A DNA stretch of 64,000 nucleotides from Bacillota bacterium (GTDB lineage Bacteria; Bacillota; Clostridia; Acetivibrionales; DSM-1351). This document shows positions 26,159-35,641 of the stretch, one piece after another (the first letter of the stretch is position 1; each line of letters opens with the position of its first letter). The notes beneath the pieces were generated by a model that worked only from the letters and a program-made list of their open reading frames with translations, ran no database searches and was not told the DNA's origin. The stretch is from assembly GCA_023426005.1 (NCBI GenBank), contig JAFABO010000221.1, positions 1-64,000 of the forward strand, written 5' to 3'. The position numbers and the translations under genes are program-made.

Positions 26159-26216
26159 AACTCCTTCCCAGTACAGCAGTATCTATAAAACAATATTTCT
26201 GTACTGGGAAGGAGTT
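26159..26216. terminator. 18-bp inverted repeat spanning the 3' end of the YesN gene
   Basis: AACTCCTTCCCAGTACAG (26159-26176) pairs perfectly with CTGTACTGGGAAGGAGTT (26199-26216). The right arm is inside the response-regulator gene and encodes its conserved C-terminal TPSQYR. The repeat could terminate both convergent operons, although no U-tract is visible. Confidence 0.55.
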
Positions 26217-27793
26217 ATTCCGACGACCTTCTTAAATACCTTACTAAAATAGTTTGGATCGGCATACCCCACCAACATGCCAACTTCATAGGTTTTTACG
26301 GCTACATCCTTTAATAAAATTTTTGCCCTATCTATCCGGACTCTTGTCAAATAATCAATAAAATTCTCTCCCGTATTGGTTTTAAACATTTCACTGAAGT
26401 AGTTCCCGTTAACATAGACTAATTCGGTAATTTTTGCGAGAGTTATATCCTCACCGTAATGCTTTGCAACATAATCCTTCACTACTTCAACTATTTTTTT
26501 ATCCTTCCTGCTCCTCAGGTACAAAATTTGTTTAATAAGCTCTGTATACGCATTAGCAGACAGTTTTTCAATTTCGTCGGCCGTATCCAACATTTCCAGC
26601 TCCTGAATATAGTTGTGGCCATTGGAGTTAAGCGACTCCACTGCCCGTTTGAAGTCATCGAATTTAAACTTCATTTTAAGAAATATATCATTTAATGTCT
26701 GATTGACATCCTGCGGAACAAAATACTTCTGCCTGATTTTATAAAAGGCATCGCTGAAAATCTTCCGGATTCCGGTGGCGTCAGGCTGCTCAATTACCCT
26801 TTCAATGCTATTTTCCAGCTCTATTTTAACCGACTCTCCTTCGGTATTCCAGCTCTGAAAAGGCCTGATGGATTTTTCTTCAATAGCAGTGCTCATATTG
26901 TGATAATATCTATGTTCCATAATCTTACACACACCGCTATATAAGGAGTTTAAATCCAAAAGGCCTCCTGAAGCATTTGAAATAGCCATTGTAAAGCTTA
27001 TTTGGGCATGCCTGTCAAGATTGAAGCGGATGGAGCCTGTTATTTCATTAATGAGCTGCCTGTCACAGGTATTGATAAATACAGCCAGACCCAGCTCCAA
27101 TTGACAGGAAAAAAAACCGGCCTTTGCTTCAACAATCTCCTCTGAGATATTTCTGATTATGTAATACTTGATTTTCCCCTCCTCTTCCCCATGTATTGAA
27201 GAAAAAAGTTTATAATTGTCAATTGAAATAAGTAAAAGTGTAAACCTGTCCCCAGGAGTGAAATTAATGCCATAGTAATTCAGTTTTTTTGCAATATCTT
27301 CACTGCTCTCATACGGTTGACCGGCAGTGAGAACATCGTGCAGAAACCTGTCCTTAAGAATGGGAAAACTCTCATTCAGCTTTATGTTGTGGTCTATAAG
27401 CTCATCTTTCTTTTTTTTATCTATTCGTACGGATTCCTGTATTTCTTTTAATAAAGCATAGAGCTTGTCGTCTTCAACGGGCTTGAGCAAATAATCCACC
27501 GCACCGTTTTTCATGGTGTGCCTCACATATGTAAAGTCTTCGAATCCACTTATCACAATCTTTTTCAGCCCGGGATATTTCTCAGATAAAACCTGAACCA
27601 ACTCTTTACCATCCATATTGGGCATACGTATATCGGTGATCACAACATCAGGCTCAACCTCCTCTATAAGCTTAAGGGCTTGCAGCCCGTCGCCCGCTTC
27701 ACCTGCAACAACAAAATCTACATTTTTGCTTATGGATTTGGAAAGTCCTTTTCTCAGAATGATCTCATCATCGACTATCAATATTTTAAGCAT
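26183..27793 (-). CDS. YesN-type response regulator (REC + AraC DNA-binding)
   Basis: A 536-aa regulator. Residues 1-125 are a receiver domain (VDDE at 7-10, phospho-acceptor Asp54 in VVITDIRMPNMDG, conserved Lys in LLKPVEDD). A middle region of about 280 residues follows, and then a C-terminal AraC/XylS double helix-turn-helix (VNGNYFSEMFKTNTGENF; VGYADPNYFSKVFKKVVG; TPSQYR). It pairs with the sensor kinase 30 bases upstream and probably activates the downstream ABC/GH genes on receiving a sugar signal. Confidence 0.93.
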   Translation of the reverse strand: MLKILIVDDEIILRKGLSKSISKNVDFVVAGEAGDGLQALKLIEEVEPDVVITDIRMPNMDGKELVQVLSEKYPGLKKIVISGFEDFTYVRHTMKNGAVDYLLKPVEDDKLYALLKEIQESVRIDKKKKDELIDHNIKLNESFPILKDRFLHDVLTAGQPYESSEDIAKKLNYYGINFTPGDRFTLLLISIDNYKLFSSIHGEEEGKIKYYIIRNISEEIVEAKAGFFSCQLELGLAVFINTCDRQLINEITGSIRFNLDRHAQISFTMAISNASGGLLDLNSLYSGVCKIMEHRYYHNMSTAIEEKSIRPFQSWNTEGESVKIELENSIERVIEQPDATGIRKIFSDAFYKIRQKYFVPQDVNQTLNDIFLKMKFKFDDFKRAVESLNSNGHNYIQELEMLDTADEIEKLSANAYTELIKQILYLRSRKDKKIVEVVKDYVAKHYGEDITLAKITELVYVNGNYFSEMFKTNTGENFIDYLTRVRIDRAKILLKDVAVKTYEVGMLVGYADPNYFSKVFKKVVGITPSQYRNIVL

Positions 27794-27823
27794 CTGCAGA
27801 CCCCTTCCGCCTTTTGATATAAT

Positions 27824-29767
27824 TTATAATTGGTTTACACTGTTCATATGCTTTTCACATGGGAGCATTATTGTGACAATTGTTCCTTTTCCGGGCCAGC
27901 CCGAAATTTTCAAACCGTATTCAGCTCCATAATATAGTTTGATGCGCTCATTTATATTCCTCAGTCCTATACTCTTTGAATCGTCTCCTCCCGGTGAAAA
28001 TCCGTTTATCCTGTCATTTATGAGTTCTGCCTGCTCTTCTGTAATTCCTATTCCGTTATCTGCTATTTCAAAATATATTCTTTCATTCTCCCTATAACCC
28101 CGAATACGGATTATCCCTTCTCCGGTGGTAACCTCCAGGCCATGGTAAAACGCATTTTCCACTATTGGCTGGAATACCAGCTTTATAATGCTTATTTCAT
28201 AAAATTCCTCCGGAATTTCCAATGCCAGTTTAAATCTGTTGCCGAATCTGAAATTCTGAAGTTCGAAATACTGGTTCACATGGCCGATTTCCTCCCCCAC
28301 TGTAACCACCTTGTTGTTGATATTGATACTGTATCTTAACATTTTTCCCAAAAGATAGGTCATTTTTGCTGTGTCGCTGTCATCGTTTATCTCTGCAAGC
28401 CTTCTGATGGACTCCAGGGTGTTATATATAAAATGCGGATTTATTTGTGCCTGTAATGCGCTTAGTTCTGTCTCTCTCTTTCTGATTTGGGTGACATGTA
28501 CCGTATTTACAAGTGTATCGATTTTTTTTATCATCCTGTTAAAGCTTTTTCCCAACAGACCCACTTCATCCCGTGTCCTCACCTTAAATCTGACCGATAG
28601 ATCCCCATGTTCAACCAGATGCATGGTGTGTACCAATTTTCTTAAGGGGTTTGTAATCCCTTTTGTAACATATATGGTAATAATCAATGCCAGTGCCACT
28701 ATGATACCGGCCATTGCCAGAAACTCACCTGTAAGAGCGGCAACGCTCTTAAATATTTCTTCATTGGGAATAACCCTTATAAGGCTCCATCCAATTGACT
28801 TTGATTTAACTGATAAAATGGTATATTCCTTATTTGCCCTGTAGATACTGCTGATATTATTTTGAAGGTTCAGGCCTTTCAATTCAGGTATATCGAAATT
28901 TGCGTCACTGATATCCATTGAAATATTGCCCTGATTATTGTCGTATATTATATTCCCAATGTTATTTATTATAAGAGTCCGTTCACCCTTCAATACTTTT
29001 GACTCCGAAATGATGCTGCTTATATATCTGATGTCGGTGCTGATGCACATCGAACCGATATTCTCACTTCCGTATATATCATTTATGGCTCTTGATACCG
29101 GAAAGATATAGATGGGAGTTCCCCTTGCTTCAACATACTGATCAAATCTCTGAGTATCTCCCACAACCGACTGCCCTTTACTTTTTAAACTATTTTTATA
29201 CCAGTCTTCAGTAATAGGACTATATGAACTTTTATCATCCAGGATCAGGCTGTTATTTATCATCCGGTATACATAATCTCCGTTCGGGCTTACTATAAAC
29301 ACCGAGTATATGTTTTTATTTAAAGCCATAATCTTTGTTATTAGTGTTGCCAGGATTTCCTCATCCTTCTGGCTGAAGCCTGTTGGGTCAGGTGCTGCAA
29401 AATCAACTCTGGGGCTGTTGGGAGAGGTGTTAAACCCCAGGCCGCTTTCATTGGGTCTATTTATTTTATTGCGCAGCACATCCAGGGTATTGTAGTCATA
29501 CAACGGCAGAATTGTTATATTCCTGAGCTGGTTTATATATGACTCAATGGACCACATTGACTGTTCATTCACCTTCTGAATGAGATTCAGTGCTTCATCA
29601 TCTTTTCTTCCTATGTAAGTGGAGAAAAAATAATAGGAGAACAAAGCCAGGGGAAGTATCAGCAAAATAATATATATTGTGAGGAACTTTTTTTGAAGCG
29701 TAAAATCTCTAAATCTTATAAATCTACAAAATCCAGAGATTCTCTTTTTGTATCCGGATTTTAACAT
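27824..29767 (-). CDS. YesM-type sensor histidine kinase
   Basis: A 647-aa kinase. A transmembrane helix (about residues 28-46) is followed by a large extracellular Cache-like sensor (about 47-330), a second membrane helix, a HAMP segment, and the LytS/YesM-type core. The latter has ALQAQINPHFIYNTLESIRRL (phospho-His), LVFQPIVENAFYHGL (N box) and IADNGIGI (G box). The ATG at 29767 has GAGG 7 bases upstream and is preferred to 29782. The gene order sensor-regulator next to an ABC importer is typical of oligosaccharide sensing. Confidence 0.92.
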   Translation of the reverse strand: MLKSGYKKRISGFCRFIRFRDFTLQKKFLTIYIILLILPLALFSYYFFSTYIGRKDDEALNLIQKVNEQSMWSIESYINQLRNITILPLYDYNTLDVLRNKINRPNESGLGFNTSPNSPRVDFAAPDPTGFSQKDEEILATLITKIMALNKNIYSVFIVSPNGDYVYRMINNSLILDDKSSYSPITEDWYKNSLKSKGQSVVGDTQRFDQYVEARGTPIYIFPVSRAINDIYGSENIGSMCISTDIRYISSIISESKVLKGERTLIINNIGNIIYDNNQGNISMDISDANFDIPELKGLNLQNNISSIYRANKEYTILSVKSKSIGWSLIRVIPNEEIFKSVAALTGEFLAMAGIIVALALIITIYVTKGITNPLRKLVHTMHLVEHGDLSVRFKVRTRDEVGLLGKSFNRMIKKIDTLVNTVHVTQIRKRETELSALQAQINPHFIYNTLESIRRLAEINDDSDTAKMTYLLGKMLRYSININNKVVTVGEEIGHVNQYFELQNFRFGNRFKLALEIPEEFYEISIIKLVFQPIVENAFYHGLEVTTGEGIIRIRGYRENERIYFEIADNGIGITEEQAELINDRINGFSPGGDDSKSIGLRNINERIKLYYGAEYGLKISGWPGKGTIVTIMLPCEKHMNSVNQL

Positions 29768-29854
29768 AATGAACCTCATCATGTAATTCTGGTTATTTCA
29801 ACAACACTCAAAAATATTTATTATAGTGTATTATACTATTAAAACAAATTCAAA

Positions 29855-30727
29855 TCATTCTTTGACAGAACCGGTGGTTATGCCCTGGAAAATATACTTT
29901 TGCATAAACAGAAAAATTGCAATGGTGGGTATCATAACAAGCAGTATAGCTGCAGACATCAGATTTTGTACATTTATCCTGTCCCCCTGAAATGCCATTA
30001 ATGCCGTCGTCGCTGTTTTAAGCTCCAATTTTGACATATACAGGTATTGGGTATACATATCATTATAGATTGTAACGGATTTTAGTATTATTATGGTAGC
30101 AGTTGCAGGTGCCAGCAGCGGCAAAATGATGCTTCTGAAAATTTTAAAGTAGGAAGCTCCTTCTATCATTGCGCTTTCATCCAGCGATACCGATATCTTC
30201 TCCATAAACTGAAGGTATATCCATAATTGAACAATGTCCGTACTTAAGTAAATCAGAATGGGTGCATATATGGTTCCGGTGAGCTCCATCCCCCTCATTA
30301 CCGCATATACTGAGACTTGAAGCGCCACACTTGGAACAATATAGGATACCGTGTATAATAACTTGATATATTTTTTCAGCTTAAAATCAAACCTATCCAT
30401 GCAATAAGCCACCATTGAGCCTATAAATACTGTTCCAACAGCTCCTACAACCACAAGGATCAGACTGTTTTTAAAAGCAGTCAGAAAATCGCCCTCTATA
30501 AATGCTTTTACATAATTATTAAAATTTAAAAAACTTTTCGGTAGAGAAAAAACAGAAGTGTTAACATATTCCTCATCTGTCTTAAAGGAAGTAAACACCA
30601 GAATGGAAAGGGGATATAATACCAGGAAGGACCAGAATAATAAAATTAAATGTCTTAACATATGGGCAATTACATGGCTCAGTTCCTTTTTAGCTGCTCC
30701 CGGCATTTTATTTACAGCAATATTCAT
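29855..30727 (-). CDS. Sugar ABC transporter permease (MalG type)
   Basis: A 290-aa permease with six hydrophobic segments and an EAA loop (SLDESAMIEGASYFKIFRSII). ATG 30727 is chosen because AAGGAG sits upstream at good spacing; the 30754 start overlaps the upstream permease gene. It forms an importer with 30747-31613 and the 439-aa binding protein. The YesM/YesN pair lies immediately downstream. Confidence 0.9.
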   Translation of the reverse strand: MNIAVNKMPGAAKKELSHVIAHMLRHLILLFWSFLVLYPLSILVFTSFKTDEEYVNTSVFSLPKSFLNFNNYVKAFIEGDFLTAFKNSLILVVVGAVGTVFIGSMVAYCMDRFDFKLKKYIKLLYTVSYIVPSVALQVSVYAVMRGMELTGTIYAPILIYLSTDIVQLWIYLQFMEKISVSLDESAMIEGASYFKIFRSIILPLLAPATATIIILKSVTIYNDMYTQYLYMSKLELKTATTALMAFQGDRINVQNLMSAAILLVMIPTIAIFLFMQKYIFQGITTGSVKE

Positions 30728-30746
30728 TTTAATCTCCTTTTGGATG

Positions 30747-31613
30747 CTATTCACCTTTAAAAATCAATTTTTTCTGTATGGCTGTCAGGATCAGCACCAG
30801 CACCAGCAGCACCACCGCCATTGCAGCAGCAAAGCCGTATCTGTTAAACTGTGTGAATGCATTTATAGTATACAGTACAAAAGTGTTGCTGGCATTTACC
30901 GGTCCTCCCTTTGTTACAATAAAGGGTTCTACAAAGGCCTGAAGCCCCCCGCTCAAGGTGAGAAAAAGATTCAGTTCAACAATTGTTTTTATGCAGGGAA
31001 GCGTAATATAAATAAAATTCTGCCAGGCACCGGCGCCGTCAATCATAGCCGATTCATAAATGTCAGGGCTGATTGATTGAAAAGCTGCAATATAAAGAAT
31101 CATTGTATACCCTGTATATCTCCACAGAGATATTCCGGCAAGAGAGAAGTTTACAATATTCAGATTGCTCAAAAAACCGACGGGTTCAGCTCCCAGGGAC
31201 GTTAATACGGCATTAATGGGCCCTCTTTCAAAATCAAACAGAAATGTAAACATAAACGCTACCGCAGCACTGTTTATTATAAACGGAAGAAATATAGAAG
31301 CTTTATAAAAGTTCCTGCCTCTGATTTTTACTGTCAGCAATACGGCGAATAAAAGTGCTATTATATTTTGCAAAATGCCGTTTAAAATATAAATAACATT
31401 ATTTCTCAAAGCAATCCAGACATCAGGAGTCCGAAATACTTCAACATAATTATCAATACCTGTAAAATTGTAATCAGGCATTATCCCGTCCCAATCTGTA
31501 AAGCTCATATAGAACAGCCTGAAGAATGGAAATAGAAAGAACAAGCCCATAAGTAACAAGGGTATTAAAAGGAATGAAATCAACAACAGCTTTTTTTGTG
31601 TTTTATATGACAT
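30747..31613 (-). CDS. Sugar ABC transporter permease (MalF type)
   Basis: A 288-aa permease with six membrane spans and the EAA-loop ISPDIYESAMIDGAGAWQNF. The ATG at 31613 is 8 bases from GGTGGG; the in-frame GTG at 31622 overlaps that site. It is 19 bases upstream of its partner permease. Confidence 0.9.
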   Translation of the reverse strand: MSYKTQKKLLLISFLLIPLLLMGLFFLFPFFRLFYMSFTDWDGIMPDYNFTGIDNYVEVFRTPDVWIALRNNVIYILNGILQNIIALLFAVLLTVKIRGRNFYKASIFLPFIINSAAVAFMFTFLFDFERGPINAVLTSLGAEPVGFLSNLNIVNFSLAGISLWRYTGYTMILYIAAFQSISPDIYESAMIDGAGAWQNFIYITLPCIKTIVELNLFLTLSGGLQAFVEPFIVTKGGPVNASNTFVLYTINAFTQFNRYGFAAAMAVVLLVLVLILTAIQKKLIFKGE

Positions 31614-31645
31614 ATAGTGCACCCACCATCTTTTTTTGGAAGTTT

Positions 31646-31694
31646 AGCTTAAATATAAATCGCTATAGCTGCTATAGTGATTTATATTTAAGCT
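31646..31694 (-). promoter_or_regulatory. 23-bp hairpin between binding-protein and permease genes
   Basis: 31646-31668 pairs with 31672-31694 across a 3-base loop (CTG); 22 of 23 positions match and the other can form a G-U pair. The core is AGCTTAAATATAAATC. It is the longest hairpin in the window and lies between the 439-aa binding protein and its permeases. Confidence 0.7.
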
Positions 31695-31713
31695 GTAATA
31701 ATTTCAGGAGTAC

Positions 31714-33033
31714 CTATTTACCCATTGCTTTTTTCCACCTGGTGTTAAGCTGATCAAAGGCTTTTTGAATATCCCCCGATACCAGCACTTCCTGAGCAAG
31801 TTTATTGTAATCCACCTGCGCTTTGTTCATAATATCGGTGTAAGCCTTTGTATCCGATACTACATCCAGCTTCTGGGGGCTATAGGATTCGAATTCCTTT
31901 GCAAAGGGAATATCCACAGCTATTGATTTTCTGGCCGTCAATAGTCCCAGGCTCTTTCCCGCATTTGCATAATTTGTGTCCATCATAAATTTAAAGAAGG
32001 CTTCGGTGGCAGCTCTGTTTTTAGTATTCTGAGCCATACCCAGAGCAACATCAGGTCCCGCACTGACTTTTTTAGGCGTTTTTTCATTGTCATAGGGCAG
32101 CGGGAAGAAACCCACATCATCAAGTGTCAGAGGATCTAAAGCCTGTGGAATGAACCAGGGTCCCAGGATGAACATACCCACCTTACCGTCGCGGAAATCT
32201 TTTTTAATTGGCTCCCAGTCCGAGGAAAGCGGATCTTTTTCCAGAATACCCGCCTCCCTGAAAGCCTTCAACAGGCTGAAGGCTTTTCCCATAGGGCTGT
32301 CCACAGTAAACGGTGCCTCATTTTCAGCCAGTGTGTTTCTATAGTTCCCGTCACCCGCAATAGTATTCGCTATATCAAGCCAGTAATATTGCAGAGGCCA
32401 GCCTGCTTTGGCAGCAGTTGCAAGCCCTGCTCTGCCCGATCCGGTTATTTTCTTTCCCGCCGAAATCATTTCATCAAGGGTCTGAGGTACAGAAATACCT
32501 AATTCAGAAAATATCTTTTTATTATAAACCACCCCGGTTGCACTTGCACCCTGTGGAAGCGCATAAATTTTCCCGTCCGAACCGCTGAATACCTCTGAAT
32601 ATAGAAAGTCTTTGGTAAACTCGTAATCATCCAGCGGAAGGTTGTATTTTGTTAATTGATCTTTCGTATAATAGCCGTTATGTACCGTCCATACGTCAGG
32701 CAGATCATTTGACGACATCTTGACTTTTATGGCCGCTTGATAGTCCTTTATGGTTTCAATATTTACCTTTATATCGGGAAACTCCTTGTTAAAATCTGCA
32801 ACAAACTGCGGAAGCAAAGTATTTTGCAAATCTGTTCTGTTTGAACTGAAGGTGATTTCACCCGCTGCATTTTCAGGATTTGATTTCCCAGCCGCGCTCT
32901 CTCCGGCCGCCGCTGTTGCCGATGCCGCATCCTGTGTTGCTGGGGTGGAAGCACTGTCATCCTTTCCGCACCCCACCGATATTGCTCCTGCAATTGCGGC
33001 AACCAGGAACAAAAAAGTAATTTTTTTAAGCAT
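31714..33033 (-). CDS. Sugar-binding lipoprotein of an ABC importer
   Basis: A 439-aa family 1 extracellular solute-binding protein. The N terminus has a lipoprotein signal (FLVAAIAGAISVGCGKDD, lipobox Cys at about 22) and then an Ala/Ser/Thr-rich linker. The mature part carries typical features such as LPDVWTVHNGYY and YALPQGASATGVVYNKKIF. It feeds the permeases downstream. The ligand is not readable; the neighbouring GH43 suggests arabinose- or xylose-containing oligosaccharides. Confidence 0.9.
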   Translation of the reverse strand: MLKKITFLFLVAAIAGAISVGCGKDDSASTPATQDAASATAAAGESAAGKSNPENAAGEITFSSNRTDLQNTLLPQFVADFNKEFPDIKVNIETIKDYQAAIKVKMSSNDLPDVWTVHNGYYTKDQLTKYNLPLDDYEFTKDFLYSEVFSGSDGKIYALPQGASATGVVYNKKIFSELGISVPQTLDEMISAGKKITGSGRAGLATAAKAGWPLQYYWLDIANTIAGDGNYRNTLAENEAPFTVDSPMGKAFSLLKAFREAGILEKDPLSSDWEPIKKDFRDGKVGMFILGPWFIPQALDPLTLDDVGFFPLPYDNEKTPKKVSAGPDVALGMAQNTKNRAATEAFFKFMMDTNYANAGKSLGLLTARKSIAVDIPFAKEFESYSPQKLDVVSDTKAYTDIMNKAQVDYNKLAQEVLVSGDIQKAFDQLNTRWKKAMGK

Positions 33034-33153
33034 TTTTTTAATCCTCCTTTAACTTTCTTTATATAAGCATCCGTATTACAAATATAGTTTAGCAATATCC
33101 AAATTCTATTAGAATGGAATAAACTTTTTTTTATAGTAAAATATTCAGATAAT

Positions 33154-33194
33154 AAAAAAGCCGGATATGAAATTTCTTCATTCCACATCCGGTT
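33154..33194 (-). terminator. Rho-independent terminator after the BtrH-like gene
   Basis: On the minus strand, CCGGATGTG pairs with CATATCCGG (one G-U pair) and is followed by CTTTTTTATT. It ends the 33201-34289 gene and separates it from the binding-protein gene. Confidence 0.7.
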
Positions 33195-33200
33195 TATCAT

Positions 33201-34289
33201 TTAAAATAGTTTCAAAAGTTCAATCAATTCTATCTCCGATACCAGCTGCTGCCTTATGCGGCTGCCTGTACTGGTGTCCAGCGGCTTTTTTGTGCGGATC
33301 ATCTTATTAAATATAATTTCTAAAAGCTCCCACTGTTCCTTGGTCTCAAGGGTCTTGCTTCTCAAAAGCTGTGGATCGCCGGAATACCCCATATCCCCAT
33401 TCATAATATTTATGTATTCCAGCAAAATTGTTCTGGCCCCATGGATCATCCATATATCAAAACAAATTCTGTCCAGCACGGGCCAGCCTTCCGATTTATA
33501 GTAAGCATCCAGACTGCAGCCTTCGTCACATAATTCAGCAAACCGTTCCATGGCTTCTTTTCCGTAATATCTTGTATACAGTCCGTCCTGTACTTCCGGT
33601 GCCAAAAAATTATCGGCAATTTTATGAAAAAGACCCGCAACTTCTGCTTTGAATGCAGCACCCGTCAGACTGCCACCATCCACCTCCACTGTGCAGCATC
33701 TTATATAATGGCTGCAGGCTTTCTCTATTTCGCGTTTTGGAATGACTCCTATCTGCTCATTAAACTCATAAGGTACAAAATTTTCCATGGTTACTGTATA
33801 TGGAAGCTTCTCAACATAGTAAAAATTTTCGGTATCGTGGCAAAGTATGATGTTATTGTGATCTTCGACTCCGGGGCGAAAGTCTTTCAACTTAAAAGCA
33901 GGATTGTATTTTCTGTAAAAGCTTAATATTTCAAATACCGTATCAAGGATTACCATATGCCCCCGGTCCAGAAGGCTTTCAATAAATCCCACCGCACCGC
34001 TGTCGCCTTCCTTAACATATGTATTTACCCTGACATATTTTGTCCACAATGGAACCAGATTTCTGCTCAGATTATACATGCGGAAAATACCGGTTGTCCT
34101 GTTTCTCCAGAAGGTGGGATTTACATCTCTTATGAACAGGGCTGCAATGAGGTTTTTATCTAATTTGAAGTGATTCAGCAATATGTTGTAAATAGAGGTT
34201 TCAAAGCAGTTCAGCTGTAATGAAAACATGTCCGGTGTCCCGTCTTTTTCCCTGAAAAACCTCAAATCCTTTAAATCTGATTTCTTCAT
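33201..34289 (-). CDS. BtrH-N-like (C39-peptidase-like) protein, function unknown
   Basis: A 362-aa cytosolic protein without signal peptide or membrane segment. Near the N terminus it has LQLNCFETSIYNILLNHF, resembling the Cys region of the BtrH N-terminal/C39-like fold, and later VEDHNNIILCHDT and FYYVEKL, which could supply the His of a Cys-His pair. BtrH itself is an acyltransferase acting on an acyl-ACP in butirosin synthesis; whether this protein is an acyltransferase or peptidase is unknown. ATG 34289 follows GGAG at 7 bases. It has its own terminator and lies alone between sugar importers. Confidence 0.5.
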   Translation of the reverse strand: MKKSDLKDLRFFREKDGTPDMFSLQLNCFETSIYNILLNHFKLDKNLIAALFIRDVNPTFWRNRTTGIFRMYNLSRNLVPLWTKYVRVNTYVKEGDSGAVGFIESLLDRGHMVILDTVFEILSFYRKYNPAFKLKDFRPGVEDHNNIILCHDTENFYYVEKLPYTVTMENFVPYEFNEQIGVIPKREIEKACSHYIRCCTVEVDGGSLTGAAFKAEVAGLFHKIADNFLAPEVQDGLYTRYYGKEAMERFAELCDEGCSLDAYYKSEGWPVLDRICFDIWMIHGARTILLEYINIMNGDMGYSGDPQLLRSKTLETKEQWELLEIIFNKMIRTKKPLDTSTGSRIRQQLVSEIELIELLKLF

Positions 34290-34460
34290 ATGCATCTCCA
34301 TTCCGGCCAAATAATAATTTTTATGCCTGTATTATGATAAAGCCTTTAATTTTTAGTATTACTTCATAAATATGGATACTATAGTATTATTTTACACTAT
34401 TTTTTTGCATTTTTATAGATTTTATTAAAACTTCTACAGTGCAAGCTTTTAAAATACAAG

Positions 34461-34502
34461 AAAAAACAAGGAATGTCCAAAAGCGGCAGCTCCTTGTTTT
34501 TT
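34461..34502 (-). terminator. Terminator after GH43
   Basis: AAAAAACAAGGA (34461-34472) pairs with TCCTTGTTTTTT (34491-34502). On the minus strand it gives a GC-poor stem with a T-rich tail right behind the GH43 stop. It could act in both directions. Confidence 0.7.
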
Positions 34503-34523
34503 AATACAATCAATAGTTTTAAA

Positions 34524-35468
34524 TTATTGTTCCCCCGGTATCCCGAAATCAGGCGTACCGTCTTCATTCCATCTCAATTCCCTGATGAACGTATGCCTGT
34601 TGGGATCATACAAAGGTTCTTTCACTGCTCTGTAAGTACGTGCATGGTAAACGAGAATATCCTTTTTACCATCTTCGGATACTGTAAAACTGTTGTGCCC
34701 CGGACCGTACTGCGCTGTCTCCCCGTTTGTTTTGAATACCGGCTCTGCCGTCTTTGTCCAGGACTGGGGCTCCAGCAGCTCGGAATTTTCCTCCGCGCTG
34801 AGTAAACCCATACAGTAGTTGGAATCTGTTGCACTTGCAGAATAGCTGACAAATATCCTGCCGTTTCTCTTTATAACAGCAGGTCCTTCATTTACATGGA
34901 AACCGATCTGTTCCCACCTGTAAGAGGGATTTGAAATCATTACCGCCTTTGAATTTATAGTCCAAGGGTTGCTCATCCCGGCAATATACAGGTTTGAAAA
35001 ATCTCTGCGTTTTTCCGCCCAGATCAGATATCTTTTCCCTCTGTGCTCGAAAGTAGTGGAATCCAGCGAAAAGTCGGTAAATGCAGTTGGATCTGTTTCA
35101 CTTTGAAGCATTCCTTTTTCCTCCCACACATGGGTCATTGGGTCGGAGCCTGTGCACTCCAGCACATATGGCCTGATTTTCCATGCATCTCCCGCTTCTC
35201 CGGCAGCAAAGTATATATACCATTTTCCATCGATATTGTGTATTTCGGGAGCCCATATATGCTCGCTCATAATACCTTTTTTATGCTTTCTCCATACAAC
35301 AGCAGGTTGGCTGTCGGCCAGACCGCTTATGGTTTTTGATTTCCTGACCTCAATCCGGTCATATTCCGGCACAGATGCCGTAAAGTAATAAAATCCGTCT
35401 GTGTGCTTATAAATCCAGGGATCTGCTCTCTGCTCCAAAACCGGTTTTATTATAACTTTTTCTGTCAT
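34524..35468 (-). CDS. GH43-family glycosidase (alpha-L-arabinofuranosidase / xylosidase type)
   Basis: A 314-aa five-bladed beta-propeller glycosidase. The GH43 catalytic triad is recognisable: base Asp in RADPWIYKHTDG (about residue 16), pKa-modulating Asp in DSTTFEHRGKRYLIW and acid Glu in NEGPAVIKRNGRIFVSYS. No signal peptide, so it acts on imported oligosaccharides. It lies between two ABC importers; arabinosyl or xylosyl side-chain removal is the likely role. Confidence 0.88.
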   Translation of the reverse strand: MTEKVIIKPVLEQRADPWIYKHTDGFYYFTASVPEYDRIEVRKSKTISGLADSQPAVVWRKHKKGIMSEHIWAPEIHNIDGKWYIYFAAGEAGDAWKIRPYVLECTGSDPMTHVWEEKGMLQSETDPTAFTDFSLDSTTFEHRGKRYLIWAEKRRDFSNLYIAGMSNPWTINSKAVMISNPSYRWEQIGFHVNEGPAVIKRNGRIFVSYSASATDSNYCMGLLSAEENSELLEPQSWTKTAEPVFKTNGETAQYGPGHNSFTVSEDGKKDILVYHARTYRAVKEPLYDPNRHTFIRELRWNEDGTPDFGIPGEQ

Positions 35469-35641
35469 TACATTCTCACCCTTGTCATCGTAATTTTTGT
35501 AAATTAATTTGATCCCCGCAGGCAGTTAAATTAAAAATAAATAATCCAGCCAGGATAACTGTAAGAAGCTTTTTTATATGAAATCCCCTTAATGAACAGT
35601 TTGTGAACGCCCGGTTCAGCGTCCTGTACCGGACACTGGAA

